Assembly: GCA_017503235.1 (NCBI GenBank)
Contig: JAFVTL010000010.1
Location: 1 to 62,455, forward strand
Direction: 5' to 3'
Source: Bacteroidaceae bacterium
GTDB taxonomy: Bacteria > Bacteroidota > Bacteroidia > Bacteroidales > Bacteroidaceae
Length of the DNA stretch: 62,455 nt
In this document: positions 1 to 7,780 of the stretch, in pieces
Numbering within the stretch: the first letter of the stretch is position 1
Layout of the letters: every line of letters begins with the position of its first letter
The notes under the pieces: model-generated
The model's input: the letters and a program-made list of their open reading frames with translations, nothing else
Told to the model about the DNA's origin: nothing
Database searches by the model: none
Program-made: the position numbers and the translations under genes

Positions 1-1424
1 TAGTCGTCTTCACGAGCCAGGCTGAAGTAGCGTGGGCTGGTCCAGCTTTCAGAAGTGGAACGCCATTCACCCAATGATACAGCCAATTTGGTTTCCCAAC
101 CTTCGATCGGTTCTACGGTCAAGTTACCGTTCAACTGAGAATAGTTGATGCGGGTGTTACCATAGTATTCGTTCTGAACTTCTACCGGGTTGTAGTATTG
201 CAACTTGTTGAAGTCTTCATAGTAAGAACCGTCTTCGTTGTAGATAGGTTCAGACGGGTTGTGGATAACAGCCTGACGATAAGCAGTGGCACTGTTGGTG
301 ATAGAGTGCTTCTGACGGGTTACCAACGCATTGAAGTTGAACTTCAAGATGTCGTCCCACATGTATTGGGTATAGTCCAACTGAGCCTTCAAGTTTTCAT
401 TGTCGCTCTTACGCATGATACCTTCTTCCTTGTTGTAAGCCAAGTTGGCAGAATAAGTGGCATTCTTGGTACCGCCGCTTACCTGGAAGGAGTGGTTGTG
501 CTTGAAACCGGCCTTGCGGCTGATAGCGTCCAACCAGTCTGTATCATAACCCATGTATTTCTGCTGAGTCAAACCGTAGATAACATCGTGTGTATCCATG
601 AAGTCGGCCTTCTTGCTCCACTGTGAGAAAGAGAAGTAGTTGGAGTAGGAAGCAACGGCATCAGAATCACGCTTACCGGTCTTGGTGGTAATCAAGATAA
701 CACCATTGGCACCACGAGTACCGTAGATGGCAGCTGCAGAGGCGTCCTTCAAAACGTCGATAGAAGCGATGTTTTCAGGAGCAACGGTATTCAAAGAACC
801 TTCTACACCGTCTACCAATACCAACGGAGAAACGTTACCCACCAAAGTTGTCACACCACGAAGCATGATAGTTGAGGTAGCTGTCGGGTCACCGGAAGTG
901 TTGGTTACAGAAAGACCTGCAATCTTACCCTTTACCAATTCAGCGGCGTCACCAATCTTACCTGCTGCAAAGTCTTCAGCCTTTACAGATGATACGGCAC
1001 TGGTCACATCACCCTTCTTCTGGGTACCGTAACCGATAACAACCACTTCGTCCATCATTTCTGTATCTTCTACCAAAACAATGTCGATTTTCTTTTGGCT
1101 ACCTACAGTAACTTCCTGAGTCTTGTAGCCGATGTAAGAGAACACCAATACGGAGTTGCCGCCGCTGACAGTCAACGTATAGTTACCGTCGAAGTCGGTG
1201 ATGACACCGTTAGTAGTTCCTTTTTCCAAAACGTTGGCACCGATTACCGGTTCGCCAGTCTTGTCTGTAATCACACCACTGACTGTAACGCTCTGCTGTA
1301 CAGCCTGGGTTCCCATGTTTTCTGTAGTTCCCTCAGCTGCATACAAAGGCATGAGATTCATACCGGCAGCAAGGAAAAGACAGAATGCGCCCTTCAATAG
1401 GGCTTGAAAACTGCTTTTTTTCAT
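1..1424 (-). CDS. SusC-like TonB-dependent receptor, 3' part outside window
   Basis: This gene begins at 1424 and runs off the left edge, so only the N-terminal ~475 residues are present. It starts MKKSSFQALLKGAFC with a signal peptide, followed by a carboxypeptidase-regulatory-like domain (VIGANVLEKGTTNGVITDFD, SYIGYKTQEV) and the TonB box and plug region (DEVVVIGYGTQKKGDVTSAV, then IDVLKDASAAAIYGTRGANG). This is the usual SusC layout: an outer-membrane channel that imports oligosaccharides with a SusD lipoprotein lid, powered by TonB. The matching susD should lie just outside the window. The plug closely resembles that of the complete SusC at 9573-12698, while the barrel part differs, so the locus probably carries two glycan importers. 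It follows the GH127 gene on the same strand across a 223-nt gap that contains a GGAGTTAAA repeat island, so it may have its own promoter; I see no clear TAnnTTTG box there. Confidence 0.95.
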   Translation of the reverse strand, partial: MKKSSFQALLKGAFCLFLAAGMNLMPLYAAEGTTENMGTQAVQQSVTVSGVITDKTGEPVIGANVLEKGTTNGVITDFDGNYTLTVSGGNSVLVFSYIGYKTQEVTVGSQKKIDIVLVEDTEMMDEVVVIGYGTQKKGDVTSAVSSVKAEDFAAGKIGDAAELVKGKIAGLSVTNTSGDPTATSTIMLRGVTTLVGNVSPLVLVDGVEGSLNTVAPENIASIDVLKDASAAAIYGTRGANGVILITTKTGKRDSDAVASYSNYFSFSQWSKKADFMDTHDVIYGLTQQKYMGYDTDWLDAISRKAGFKHNHSFQVSGGTKNATYSANLAYNKEEGIMRKSDNENLKAQLDYTQYMWDDILKFNFNALVTRQKHSITNSATAYRQAVIHNPSEPIYNEDGSYYEDFNKLQYYNPVEVQNEYYGNTRINYSQLNGNLTVEPIEGWETKLAVSLGEWRSTSESWTSPRYFSLAREDD

Positions 1425-1490
1425 ACTACATTATTTAGTTTAATTTAAAAAGGTTTGTTATGTTCTAATTTTATATTTTAATAGTAATTA

Positions 1491-1640
1491 GAGGAGTTAA
1501 AGGAGTTATCACTCCGCTTCGCTCCGTTAGGAGTTAAAGCCAATACTTTTTGTGGATGTTTACATCAGTCGAAGCTATCGGCTTTAACTCCTTTAACTAC
1601 TTTAACTACTTTATCTCCTTTTATCTCCCTTTATCTCCTT
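1491..1640. repeat. GGAGTTAAA-type inverted repeat island (copy 1)
   Basis: Tandem GGAGTTA/GGAGTTAAA units on the left face TTTAACTCC/TTATCTCC units on the right, around a core that reads AAAGCCAATAC and, inverted, ATCGGCTTT. A similar island occurs at 4511-4735, 9429-9560 and 15621-15823, and half islands at 6059-6118 and 12892-12940. Function is unknown; the arms could pair in RNA. Confidence 0.8.
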
Positions 1641-1647
1641 AAAAAAC

Positions 1648-4086
1648 TCATTTCACTCTCCACTCAATGACACCACCCGAAACTCCTTGCTGCAACTGGG
1701 CGGCAATCTTCAGACCGGTAGTCTTCACAGGCTTGAAGTCGACACTGTTGTAGCAGTCCTTCTTCACGCCATAGTCGTTCAAGGCTTCCACTTCTTTCCA
1801 AGTGTTTCCTACCTTATAATAGAGCTTCCAGCTGGCTGGCACACGGAAGTCACCGTCGTAATGGTCAAAGTCGAGCCAATATACTTGCACGTTCGAAACA
1901 GTGTAGGGCTGGTCGAACTCGTAAGCCAAAGCTTCCAGAGTGCCTGTCTTGCGCCACCAGTATTGGTACGGAGTGGAGATGTCCGACGAGCGCTTCGGTT
2001 CCATCTGGTCGTTGGTTCCCCAAGTTTCTTCCAATGTAGAAGCCGATTCGGGCGCATCGTTCTGGATAGGTGCCTGGTTGACGAAAGCCTTGGCCTTGCT
2101 GGCGATGGTCGGTTCCGGAGTCGGGAGGGCAGTTTCCTGATTGGCGGCTACCCATACCACCATGTGGTCGCGTCCGCGGTTGTTCCAGGTAGAATAAGGG
2201 ATGGCCTTGAAAGGTACGTCCTTCACATTGCCGTCAAGGTCCACTTCCTTGGCTGTACCGGTCAATACCACTACACCGTTCAGCAATTCAGCGTCGAAAG
2301 CTGCATCCATCTGCGTATCGGCAGGGATGAACTTGTTGAACACCTTACCGTCGGCCTGATCCTGACCTTCCAGACAGTACACAATCGGGCCGCGTTCGAT
2401 GGCCAACTTGCCACGGTTCACTTCCACCTCGCCGTGTGACTGGATGCGGCGTACTTCCATCGGGAGGTCGAGTTCAATCACGTCACCGGCCTTCCAAGTG
2501 CGTGCGATGGTAGCATAACCGTCACCTTCGGCAGGAGTGACGGAAGAACCGTTCACCTTCAAGGTGTAGTTTCCTACCTTATTTATATAGGTATAGAGGT
2601 CGTTGTTGGCCGGAGCATCCTTCACCCAGCTCGGGATGCGGAGGCGTACGGCAAACTGGCCTTCTGTTTCAGGAGTCACCTGGATGGCTACCTTACCCTG
2701 CCAAGGATATTCGGTAGTCTGGGCAATCTTCACCTTACCCAAAGCGGTTTCCATTTCGGCTTCGCCCTGTACGTAAAGGTTCACATAGACATCGGTGCCT
2801 TGTGTTGCATAGATATAATTAGGTACAGAAGCCACAAAACGGGTCACGTTACCGGGGCAGCAGGCGCATCCGAACCATTCGGCACGGTCGTGTTCGCCCA
2901 ACGACTGCAACGGATTGTCGTAGAAGAAGCGGTCGCCGCTAAGCGATACACCCGACATCACACCGTTGTAGAGGGCACGTTCCACAATGTCGTAATACTT
3001 GGCTTCGCCGGTAGCGAGGAACATACGGTGGTTCCAGTACACATTGGAGATGGAAGCACAAGTTTCGCAATAACCGGTGTGGTTGCTGAGTTCGTAGTTG
3101 GGGCCGAAGCCTTCACCCTGGGGACGTGAACCGATACCACCGGTGATGTAAAGCTTCTTGCTCGACATGTTTTCCCACACACGCTGGATGGCGTTGAAGT
3201 AAGCGGTGTCGTTGGTCAAGGCAGCTACATCGGCTACACCCGAATAGAGATATCCTGCGCGTACGGCATGACCCACGATTTCTTCCTGTTCCAGAATAGG
3301 CATGTGGTCCTGACTGTATTCACTGGGCTTGCGTCCGTTGCTGAAACGTCCGGTTTCTTCGACGAAGTAACGGGCTTCGTCCAAGTACTTCTGGTCGCCG
3401 GTCACCTTGTAAAGCTTGGCCAATGCCATTTCAATGATGGGGTGGCCCGACGGATAATGAATCTGGTCATCACCCAAACCGAAAGTCTTGCATACCAGGT
3501 CGGCATTCTTGATGGCTACATCCAACAAAGAACGCTTGCCGGTAGCACGATAGTGAGCCACGGCAGCTTCATACAGGTGTCCGCTGTTATACAGCTCGTG
3601 GCTGTTCATCTTTTCCCAGCGGCTGCGTCCCCACCAGCCCGAAAGGCGGTAGCACTTGTTGGTTACACAAGTGGTCAGATAGCCGTCAGGTTCCTGGGCG
3701 GCAGCAATGATGCTGATGACGCTGTCCAGATAATGGTCCAGCTTTTCGTCGTATTGTACGGCGAGGGAATACGAAGCGCCTTCGATAATCTTGTACGGGT
3801 CGGTATCATCAAAGGAGAAGTCTCCCTTGTGTTCGCCCTTCATCAGCCCGCCGGCGATGGCAAAATTGTCGAAGCGACCGTTGATTTCACACTGATGAAA
3901 TGCCGACGGGATGGATACCGTGCGGTTGATTTCAATACGAGGTGACCAGAAAGGGTCATTGAATTGTACCTGTGTGAAGGGTACTTCCTGGATAGGAGCG
4001 TCCGGCTGCTGATAAGTCGGAGCGGAGCATGATGCAGCCCCCAAAAGGACGAGGCTGCTCACGAGTTGTGTGATTTTTAACTTCAT
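1648..4086 (-). CDS. GH127 beta-L-arabinofuranosidase-like lipoprotein
   Basis: An 812-residue enzyme with a lipobox (GAASCSAP, Cys20), so a membrane-anchored lipoprotein. Residues ~35-620 carry the (alpha/alpha)6-barrel and beta-sandwich of the DUF1680/GH127 family. The zinc and catalytic cluster is visible: ETC at Glu341/Cys343 and CACC with Cys409/Cys410. In Bifidobacterium HypBA1 the equivalent Cys pair holds the zinc and provides the cysteine nucleophile, and that enzyme cleaves beta-1,2-linked L-arabinofuranose of hydroxyproline-rich glycoprotein. The C-terminal ~110 residues look like a galactose-binding beta-sandwich (VQVYWLDFDHYDGDFRVP, then WKLYYK). It lies between GH27 and the partial SusC on the same strand, but with long repeat-filled gaps, so a tight operon is unlikely. 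GH127 also contains enzymes of other specificity, so the exact substrate is uncertain. Confidence 0.92.
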   Translation of the reverse strand: MKLKITQLVSSLVLLGAASCSAPTYQQPDAPIQEVPFTQVQFNDPFWSPRIEINRTVSIPSAFHQCEINGRFDNFAIAGGLMKGEHKGDFSFDDTDPYKIIEGASYSLAVQYDEKLDHYLDSVISIIAAAQEPDGYLTTCVTNKCYRLSGWWGRSRWEKMNSHELYNSGHLYEAAVAHYRATGKRSLLDVAIKNADLVCKTFGLGDDQIHYPSGHPIIEMALAKLYKVTGDQKYLDEARYFVEETGRFSNGRKPSEYSQDHMPILEQEEIVGHAVRAGYLYSGVADVAALTNDTAYFNAIQRVWENMSSKKLYITGGIGSRPQGEGFGPNYELSNHTGYCETCASISNVYWNHRMFLATGEAKYYDIVERALYNGVMSGVSLSGDRFFYDNPLQSLGEHDRAEWFGCACCPGNVTRFVASVPNYIYATQGTDVYVNLYVQGEAEMETALGKVKIAQTTEYPWQGKVAIQVTPETEGQFAVRLRIPSWVKDAPANNDLYTYINKVGNYTLKVNGSSVTPAEGDGYATIARTWKAGDVIELDLPMEVRRIQSHGEVEVNRGKLAIERGPIVYCLEGQDQADGKVFNKFIPADTQMDAAFDAELLNGVVVLTGTAKEVDLDGNVKDVPFKAIPYSTWNNRGRDHMVVWVAANQETALPTPEPTIASKAKAFVNQAPIQNDAPESASTLEETWGTNDQMEPKRSSDISTPYQYWWRKTGTLEALAYEFDQPYTVSNVQVYWLDFDHYDGDFRVPASWKLYYKVGNTWKEVEALNDYGVKKDCYNSVDFKPVKTTGLKIAAQLQQGVSGGVIEWRVK

Positions 4087-4320
4087 TAAGTTTGGTTTTT
4101 TTAGCTAACAAAAACGGTTGGAGTCTTATTCCGCTGCAAAATTACGGAGGATAGACGGGACAAAGCGAAAGAATCGTCCAATAGGATGCAAAAATAGTCT
4201 ACAAATTGTTAAATAGTGGCTACAGCATGTTCTAAAGCTCTTTTAATTTTGTAAAAAATTAGGAACGCTGATGACGCAGATAGAACGGATCACCACAGTT
4301 TGTTCTCACCACCGGGTTTA

Positions 4321-4410
4321 TTTCACCACAGAGTACACGGAGTAACACTGAGCTTTTTCACCACAGATTACACAGATGGACACAGATTTTTAGTTTTATG
4401 AAGTAGAACA
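4321..4410. repeat. Dispersed 'CACCACAGATTACACAG' intergenic repeat
   Basis: Two adjacent variants (TTTCACCACAGAGTACACGG and TTTCACCACAGATTACACAG) are followed by a stretch ending TGAAGTAGAAC. The second variant with this tail recurs inverted at 7062-7117, and the first recurs inverted at 13239-13270 and 13329-13362. A related palindromic copy is at 50588-50654. Confidence 0.75.
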
Positions 4411-4414
4411 AAAA

Positions 4415-4456
4415 CTGTCCCTCTGCAAGGGGGACGAGCGTAGCGGAGGGGGTATA
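4415..4456 (-). repeat. Family A hairpin repeat (single, minus orientation)
   Basis: A 42-bp unit which, read on the minus strand, goes from TATACCCCCTCCGC to GAGGGACAG. The GTCCCTCTGCAAGGGGGAC part folds into an 8-bp stem with a 3-nt loop. Nine copies are present in this window, all intergenic. Confidence 0.85.
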
Positions 4457-4510
4457 AAAACTATTCATCCGCAGATTACACTTCCGTAGGGACGCACCAT
4501 GGCGCGTCCG

Positions 4511-4735
4511 AATGGGAGATAATGGGAGATAATGGGAGATAATGGGAGATAAAAGCCAATACATTTAGTGGATGTATTCATCAACAAAACTATTGGCCTT
4601 TATCTCCACAAGGAGCGGAGCGACTATCTCCCTTTTATCTCCCGTTATCTCCACTAAGAAAAACTATTGGCTTTAACTCCTTTAACTACTAACGAAGCGA
4701 AGCGAAGTGATAACTCCTTTGACTACTCAAAAAAA
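4511..4735. repeat. GGAGATAA/GGAGTTAAA inverted island (copy 2) with 10-nt tandem
   Basis: Four exact copies of the 10-mer AATGGGAGAT (4511-4550) open the island. Then comes the AAAGCCAATACATTTAG core, its inverse ACTATTGGCCTTTATCTCC, and a second half with TTTAACTCC units interrupted by GAAGCGAAGCGAAG. It fills most of the space between the GH27 stop and the GH127 start. Confidence 0.8.
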
Positions 4736-5965
4736 CTACTTCACCTTGCTCAGACGAACCATGAGCACCCCATGAGGCGGAATCTCAGCCACCAAGTTCG
4801 ACTTGGTAGTACCGAGGTCCTTGTGCTGCCACAAGTCGCGAACCTTGTATTCGAAACGGCGGATGCTGACATCGGTCGCAAAATAGATGGTCTGCTTTCT
4901 CCAGTCATAATCCAGCTTCCAAGGAAACTCCGTACGGTTCATGAAGCATACCGCCAACTCACCGTTTGCCAAAGGCTTCGCCCAGATTTCCTTCTCGCCC
5001 ATATCCATGAAGCGGCGTGCCTGTTCACCCTTGGGGTCCTGATTGACGGCAATCACTTCCTTGTTGGTCAGGATTTCAATGGTTTCCTTGTCCATCTTGC
5101 TCAGGTCGTTGCCGGTCATCAACGGAGCCGCCAACATACACCACATACTGAAGTGGGTGACGTATTCATCGTAGGTCATGCCGCCGTTACCTACTTCCAA
5201 CATTTCGGCATCGTTCCAGTGTCCCGGACCGGCATACGGATAGAGGTCCGCCATCTTGTCGATGATGTCGAGCACACCTACACCGCCCCAGTCAAACGTA
5301 CATTGGTAGCAGTCGCGGATGTCGGGAGTCACACGCCACAGGTGGCCGATGCCTTTGCCCCACTTCCAAGGTTCGTTTTCTCCCCATTCGCAGATGCTGA
5401 ACACGATGGGACGTCCGCAAGCCTTCAGCGCATCGCTCATGGTGCGGTAAGCCGCTTCAGCCTTCTGTCCTTCGTTCGAGCACCAGTCATATTTCAGATA
5501 GTCCACACCCCACTTGGCATAGGTCCGTGCATCCTGGAACTGATAGCCGCGGCTGCCCGGTCGGCCTTGGCAGGTTTCTGAACCGGCACAGGAATAAAGG
5601 CCGAACTTCAATCCTTTGGAGTGGACATAATCGACTACCGCCTTCATCCCGTTCGGGAAACGTTCAGGGTCGACCACGATATTGCCTTCCTCGTCGCGGC
5701 CCACCTGCCAGCAGTCGTCTACTACAATGTATTCATAGCCGGCATCCTTCATGCCCGAGCTCACCATGGCATCCGCCATTTCTTTCAACAATTTCTCGCT
5801 GACGTTGCAACCGAACTTGTTCCAGCTGTTCCAACCCATAGGAGGGGTTTGTGCCAATGAAAGGAATACCGAATCGGATACGGCTTTCTTCTCGCCGAAG
5901 TACATTTGTGCGTTGGCTGTCCATGCAAAAGCCAATGCAATGAGTGTGAAAAGTGTCTTTTTCAT
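4736..5965 (-). CDS. GH27 family alpha-galactosidase-like enzyme
   Basis: 409 residues with a Sec signal peptide ending AWTANAQ, so exported, probably to the periplasm. The TIM barrel has the GH27 hallmarks: PPMGWNSWN at 41-49, YEYIVVDDCW at 77-86, the nucleophile Asp160 in YLKYDWC, and the acid/base Asp215 in RVTPDIRD. A beta-sandwich closes the C-terminus. GH27 enzymes are retaining and mostly cleave terminal alpha-D-galactose; some act on beta-L-arabinopyranose, whose ring stereochemistry is equivalent, or on alpha-N-acetylgalactosamine. Its placement among three beta-arabinofuranosidase-type genes makes plant arabinogalactan or extensin side chains plausible. It lies on the same strand as susCD but is separated from it by repeat DNA and the DUF559 gene, so it is probably transcribed alone. 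Confidence 0.93.
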   Translation of the reverse strand: MKKTLFTLIALAFAWTANAQMYFGEKKAVSDSVFLSLAQTPPMGWNSWNKFGCNVSEKLLKEMADAMVSSGMKDAGYEYIVVDDCWQVGRDEEGNIVVDPERFPNGMKAVVDYVHSKGLKFGLYSCAGSETCQGRPGSRGYQFQDARTYAKWGVDYLKYDWCSNEGQKAEAAYRTMSDALKACGRPIVFSICEWGENEPWKWGKGIGHLWRVTPDIRDCYQCTFDWGGVGVLDIIDKMADLYPYAGPGHWNDAEMLEVGNGGMTYDEYVTHFSMWCMLAAPLMTGNDLSKMDKETIEILTNKEVIAVNQDPKGEQARRFMDMGEKEIWAKPLANGELAVCFMNRTEFPWKLDYDWRKQTIYFATDVSIRRFEYKVRDLWQHKDLGTTKSNLVAEIPPHGVLMVRLSKVK

Positions 5966-6058
5966 GTTTTCGTATGTATTTAAGATTGTCTCAGTAAATA
6001 TAGGTATAATTCTGCATTTGACAAATTATTTCTACGTTTTTAGACAAGGAGTTTTTTT

Positions 6059-6251
6059 AAGGAGTTAAAGAAGTTAAAGAAGTTAGAGGAGTTAGAGGAG
6101 TTAAAGCCAATAGTTTTGTAAGTAGGAATCTGCGTCAAAATATACTTTTCATCCGCAGATGCCGCTGATAACACAGATTTTTCATCTTTATGATACCGAA
6201 AGGTTATAATTTATCTGCGCAATCCGCGTAATCTGCGGATGAAAAGTTTTC
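6059..6251 (+). repeat. Half GGAGTTAAA island plus 'CATCCGCAGAT' repeat (block copy 1)
   Basis: GGAGTTAAA/AGAAGTTAAA units run into AAAGCCAATAGTTTTG, then a CATCCGCAGAT...ATCTGCGGATG inverted pair. Together with the A and B repeats that follow to 6353, this block is repeated in the same orientation at 12892-13174. The stretch 5966-6451 holds only these repeats. Confidence 0.85.
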
Positions 6252-6442
6252 TATACCCCCTCCGCTACGCTCGTCCCCCTTGCATGGGGACAGTTTTGAC
6301 TTTAAACTCCTCCCATATCAGGGGAGGTGTCCGAAGGACGGAGGGGTGTAAACAAAACTATTCAAAAAAACTGTCCCTCTGTAAGGGGGACGAGCGAAAT
6401 GAAACGAAGTGGAATGAAGCGGAATGAAGCGGAGGGGGTATA
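6252..6442. repeat. Composite A-B-A repeat module 1 (last A inverted)
   Basis: Family A (6252-6293, plus), family B (6304-6352, AACTCCTCCCATATCAGGGG to GGAGGGGTGTAAA), then family A on the minus strand (6371-6442). The last copy is expanded internally by repeated GAAATGAAACGAAGTGGAATG-like units. It abuts the 3' end of the DUF559 gene. Confidence 0.85.
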
Positions 6443-6451
6443 AAACGCAAC

Positions 6452-6838
6452 TTAACCCAAGATTTCCTTCGTCACCTCACGTATACGTTCTATAACTGCA
6501 TCTTGATGAACAAAAACATCCTTGTTTTCAAAGCGTAGAGTACGGATACCATGTGTATGCTGTAGCCATTCTTCACGCCTACAATCATACTGACTACCAT
6601 GTAAAGTGTCATGTGGAGCCCCATCTAACTCTATACACAGACGCAACTGCGGACAATAGAAATCCAAGATGTAAGGTCCTACCCCGAACTGACGACGCCA
6701 TCTAATACCATCCAATTGCTTTCCTTTGAGAAGAAGCCATAGAACAGCCTCTGCAGCAGTACCCTCATTGCGAAGTTCTCTGCGCAACGGTGCCTGGTCT
6801 TTCGTATTGAATGGATATTTGTTTTTGTCGTAAGGCAT
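6452..6838 (-). CDS. DUF559 (Vsr-like) endonuclease domain protein
   Basis: 128 residues covering one DUF559 domain of the PD-(D/E)XK/Vsr-like nuclease superfamily. Visible motifs are NEGTAAEAVLWLLLKGKQL (helix 1), WRRQFGVGPYILDFYCPQ with the predicted catalytic Asp, and LCIELDGAPHD with the second acidic pair, followed by RTLRFENKDV. This matches the family's usual length. No methylase or restriction partner is nearby. It stands alone inside repeat DNA: an inverted family A unit 9 nt past its stop and a plus-oriented one about 60 nt before its start, so A units of opposite orientation bracket the gene. The DNA target and role are unknown; mismatch nicking or repeat mobilisation are only ideas. 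Confidence 0.85.
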   Translation of the reverse strand: MPYDKNKYPFNTKDQAPLRRELRNEGTAAEAVLWLLLKGKQLDGIRWRRQFGVGPYILDFYCPQLRLCIELDGAPHDTLHGSQYDCRREEWLQHTHGIRTLRFENKDVFVHQDAVIERIREVTKEILG

Positions 6839-6899
6839 GTGGCAAATATACGATAAGAATAGCTTCGAAACAAATAATTAGTTATTTTATAATGGGTGT

Positions 6900-7060
6900 T
6901 ATACCCCCTCCGCACTCCGTGCTCGTCCCCCTTGCATGGGGACAGTTATTGATTTTAAAACTCCTCCCATATCAGGGGAGGTGTCCGAAGGACAGAGGGG
7001 TGTAAAGTTTTATGTTTCTATACCCCCTCCGCTGCGCTCGTCCCCCTTGCAGAGGGACAG
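6900..7060 (+). repeat. Composite A-B-A repeat module 2
   Basis: Family A (6900-6945), family B (6959-7005) and family A (7019-7060), all in plus orientation, directly upstream of the DUF559 gene. In the first A copy the segment GCACTCCGTGC can form a small second hairpin. Confidence 0.85.
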
Positions 7061-7160
7061 TTTTGTTCTACTTCATAAAAATAAAAATCTGTGTCCATCT
7101 GTGTAATCTGTGGTGAAAAAGGAACAGACCACGGGAATACGCTACTGGGGTAAAAAAAAG

Positions 7161-7302
7161 GGTCCGACCAGCATATTAACATCTTGGTCGGAGCATATTA
7201 ATCTCCTCCGACCAGCATCGTACTTTCCTCCGAGCAGGAGAAGCCGCTCCTGGTGACCAGCAGCGTATTCTCCTGGTGACCAAGAACGGCCGTTCCTGGT
7301 CA
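7161..7302. repeat. GACCAG island, copy 1 (22-23 nt phased units)
   Basis: About six units of 22-23 nt. The first half repeats TCCGACCAGCAT...TTTCC and the second half TGGTGACCAGCAG...CTCC, with the near palindrome GAACGGCCGTTC at the end. Two more copies are at 39351-39488 and 52189-52333. No open reading frame fits it. Confidence 0.8.
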
Positions 7303-7611
7303 TAGTTGTTTCTAACGAACCACGGATGAAACGACAACACGTCTTCGCTTCGCTCTGAATGACAGTATGTGTTTACTTGTATATCATTGTCTAAATTTAA
7401 TGGATACATACTCTAAATACCGTGTTAATCCGTGTAATCCGTGCCTAAAACACATTATGAGCGAAGTGAAAAATCTCGGTAACACCCACTTTGTGCTTCC
7501 GAGATCCTTCACTACACTTCGTTCCGTTCTGGATGACAAATAGTGTCAACTGCTATATTATTACCTAAATTTATCCGTGCAATCCGTGTAATCTGCGGAT
7601 GAAAAGTTTTC
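7303..7611. repeat. Mixed dispersed repeats (CCGTGTAATCCG and CTTCGCTCTGAATGACA types)
   Basis: Contains two fragments ending in GAATGACAGTATG / GATGACAAATAGTG after CTTCGCTTCGCTC-like runs, and two ATCCGTGTAATCCG fragments (about 7418-7450 and 7570-7600). Within 6839-7780 I see no gene; the region is repeats plus the susD terminator. Confidence 0.6.
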
Positions 7612-7653
7612 TATACCCCCTCCGCTGCGCTCGTCCCCCTTACAGAGGGACAG
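7612..7653 (+). repeat. Family A hairpin repeat (single, plus orientation)
   Basis: TATACCCCCTCCGCTGCGCT through AGAGGGACAG. It lies directly beyond the susD terminator on the minus strand. Confidence 0.85.
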
Positions 7654-7657
7654 TAAA

Positions 7658-7697
7658 AAAAACGGCGGGCATACCGTTGGGTATGCCCGCCTTATGT
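7658..7697 (-). terminator. Terminator of susC-susD operon
   Basis: On the minus strand GGCGGGCATACCC and GGTATGCCCGCC form a long GC-rich stem followed by a run of T. It sits about 85 nt past the SusD stop codon. Confidence 0.85.
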
Positions 7698-7780
7698 GAT
7701 TTCTTTCATTGGAATGGGATGTTTCACCCATTCCGTAGTAGTAGATTATTCTTCCAAGTTAACTTGGTTGGAACTTCGGA

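Noticed and set aside
4358..4564. 68-residue frame on the minus strand
   Set aside because: It is made of family A and CACCACAG repeat sequence; spurious frames of this kind arise wherever these repeats occur.
7176..7409. 77-residue frame on the minus strand
   Set aside because: It is composed of the GACCAG island and repeat fragments, with no homologous domain.
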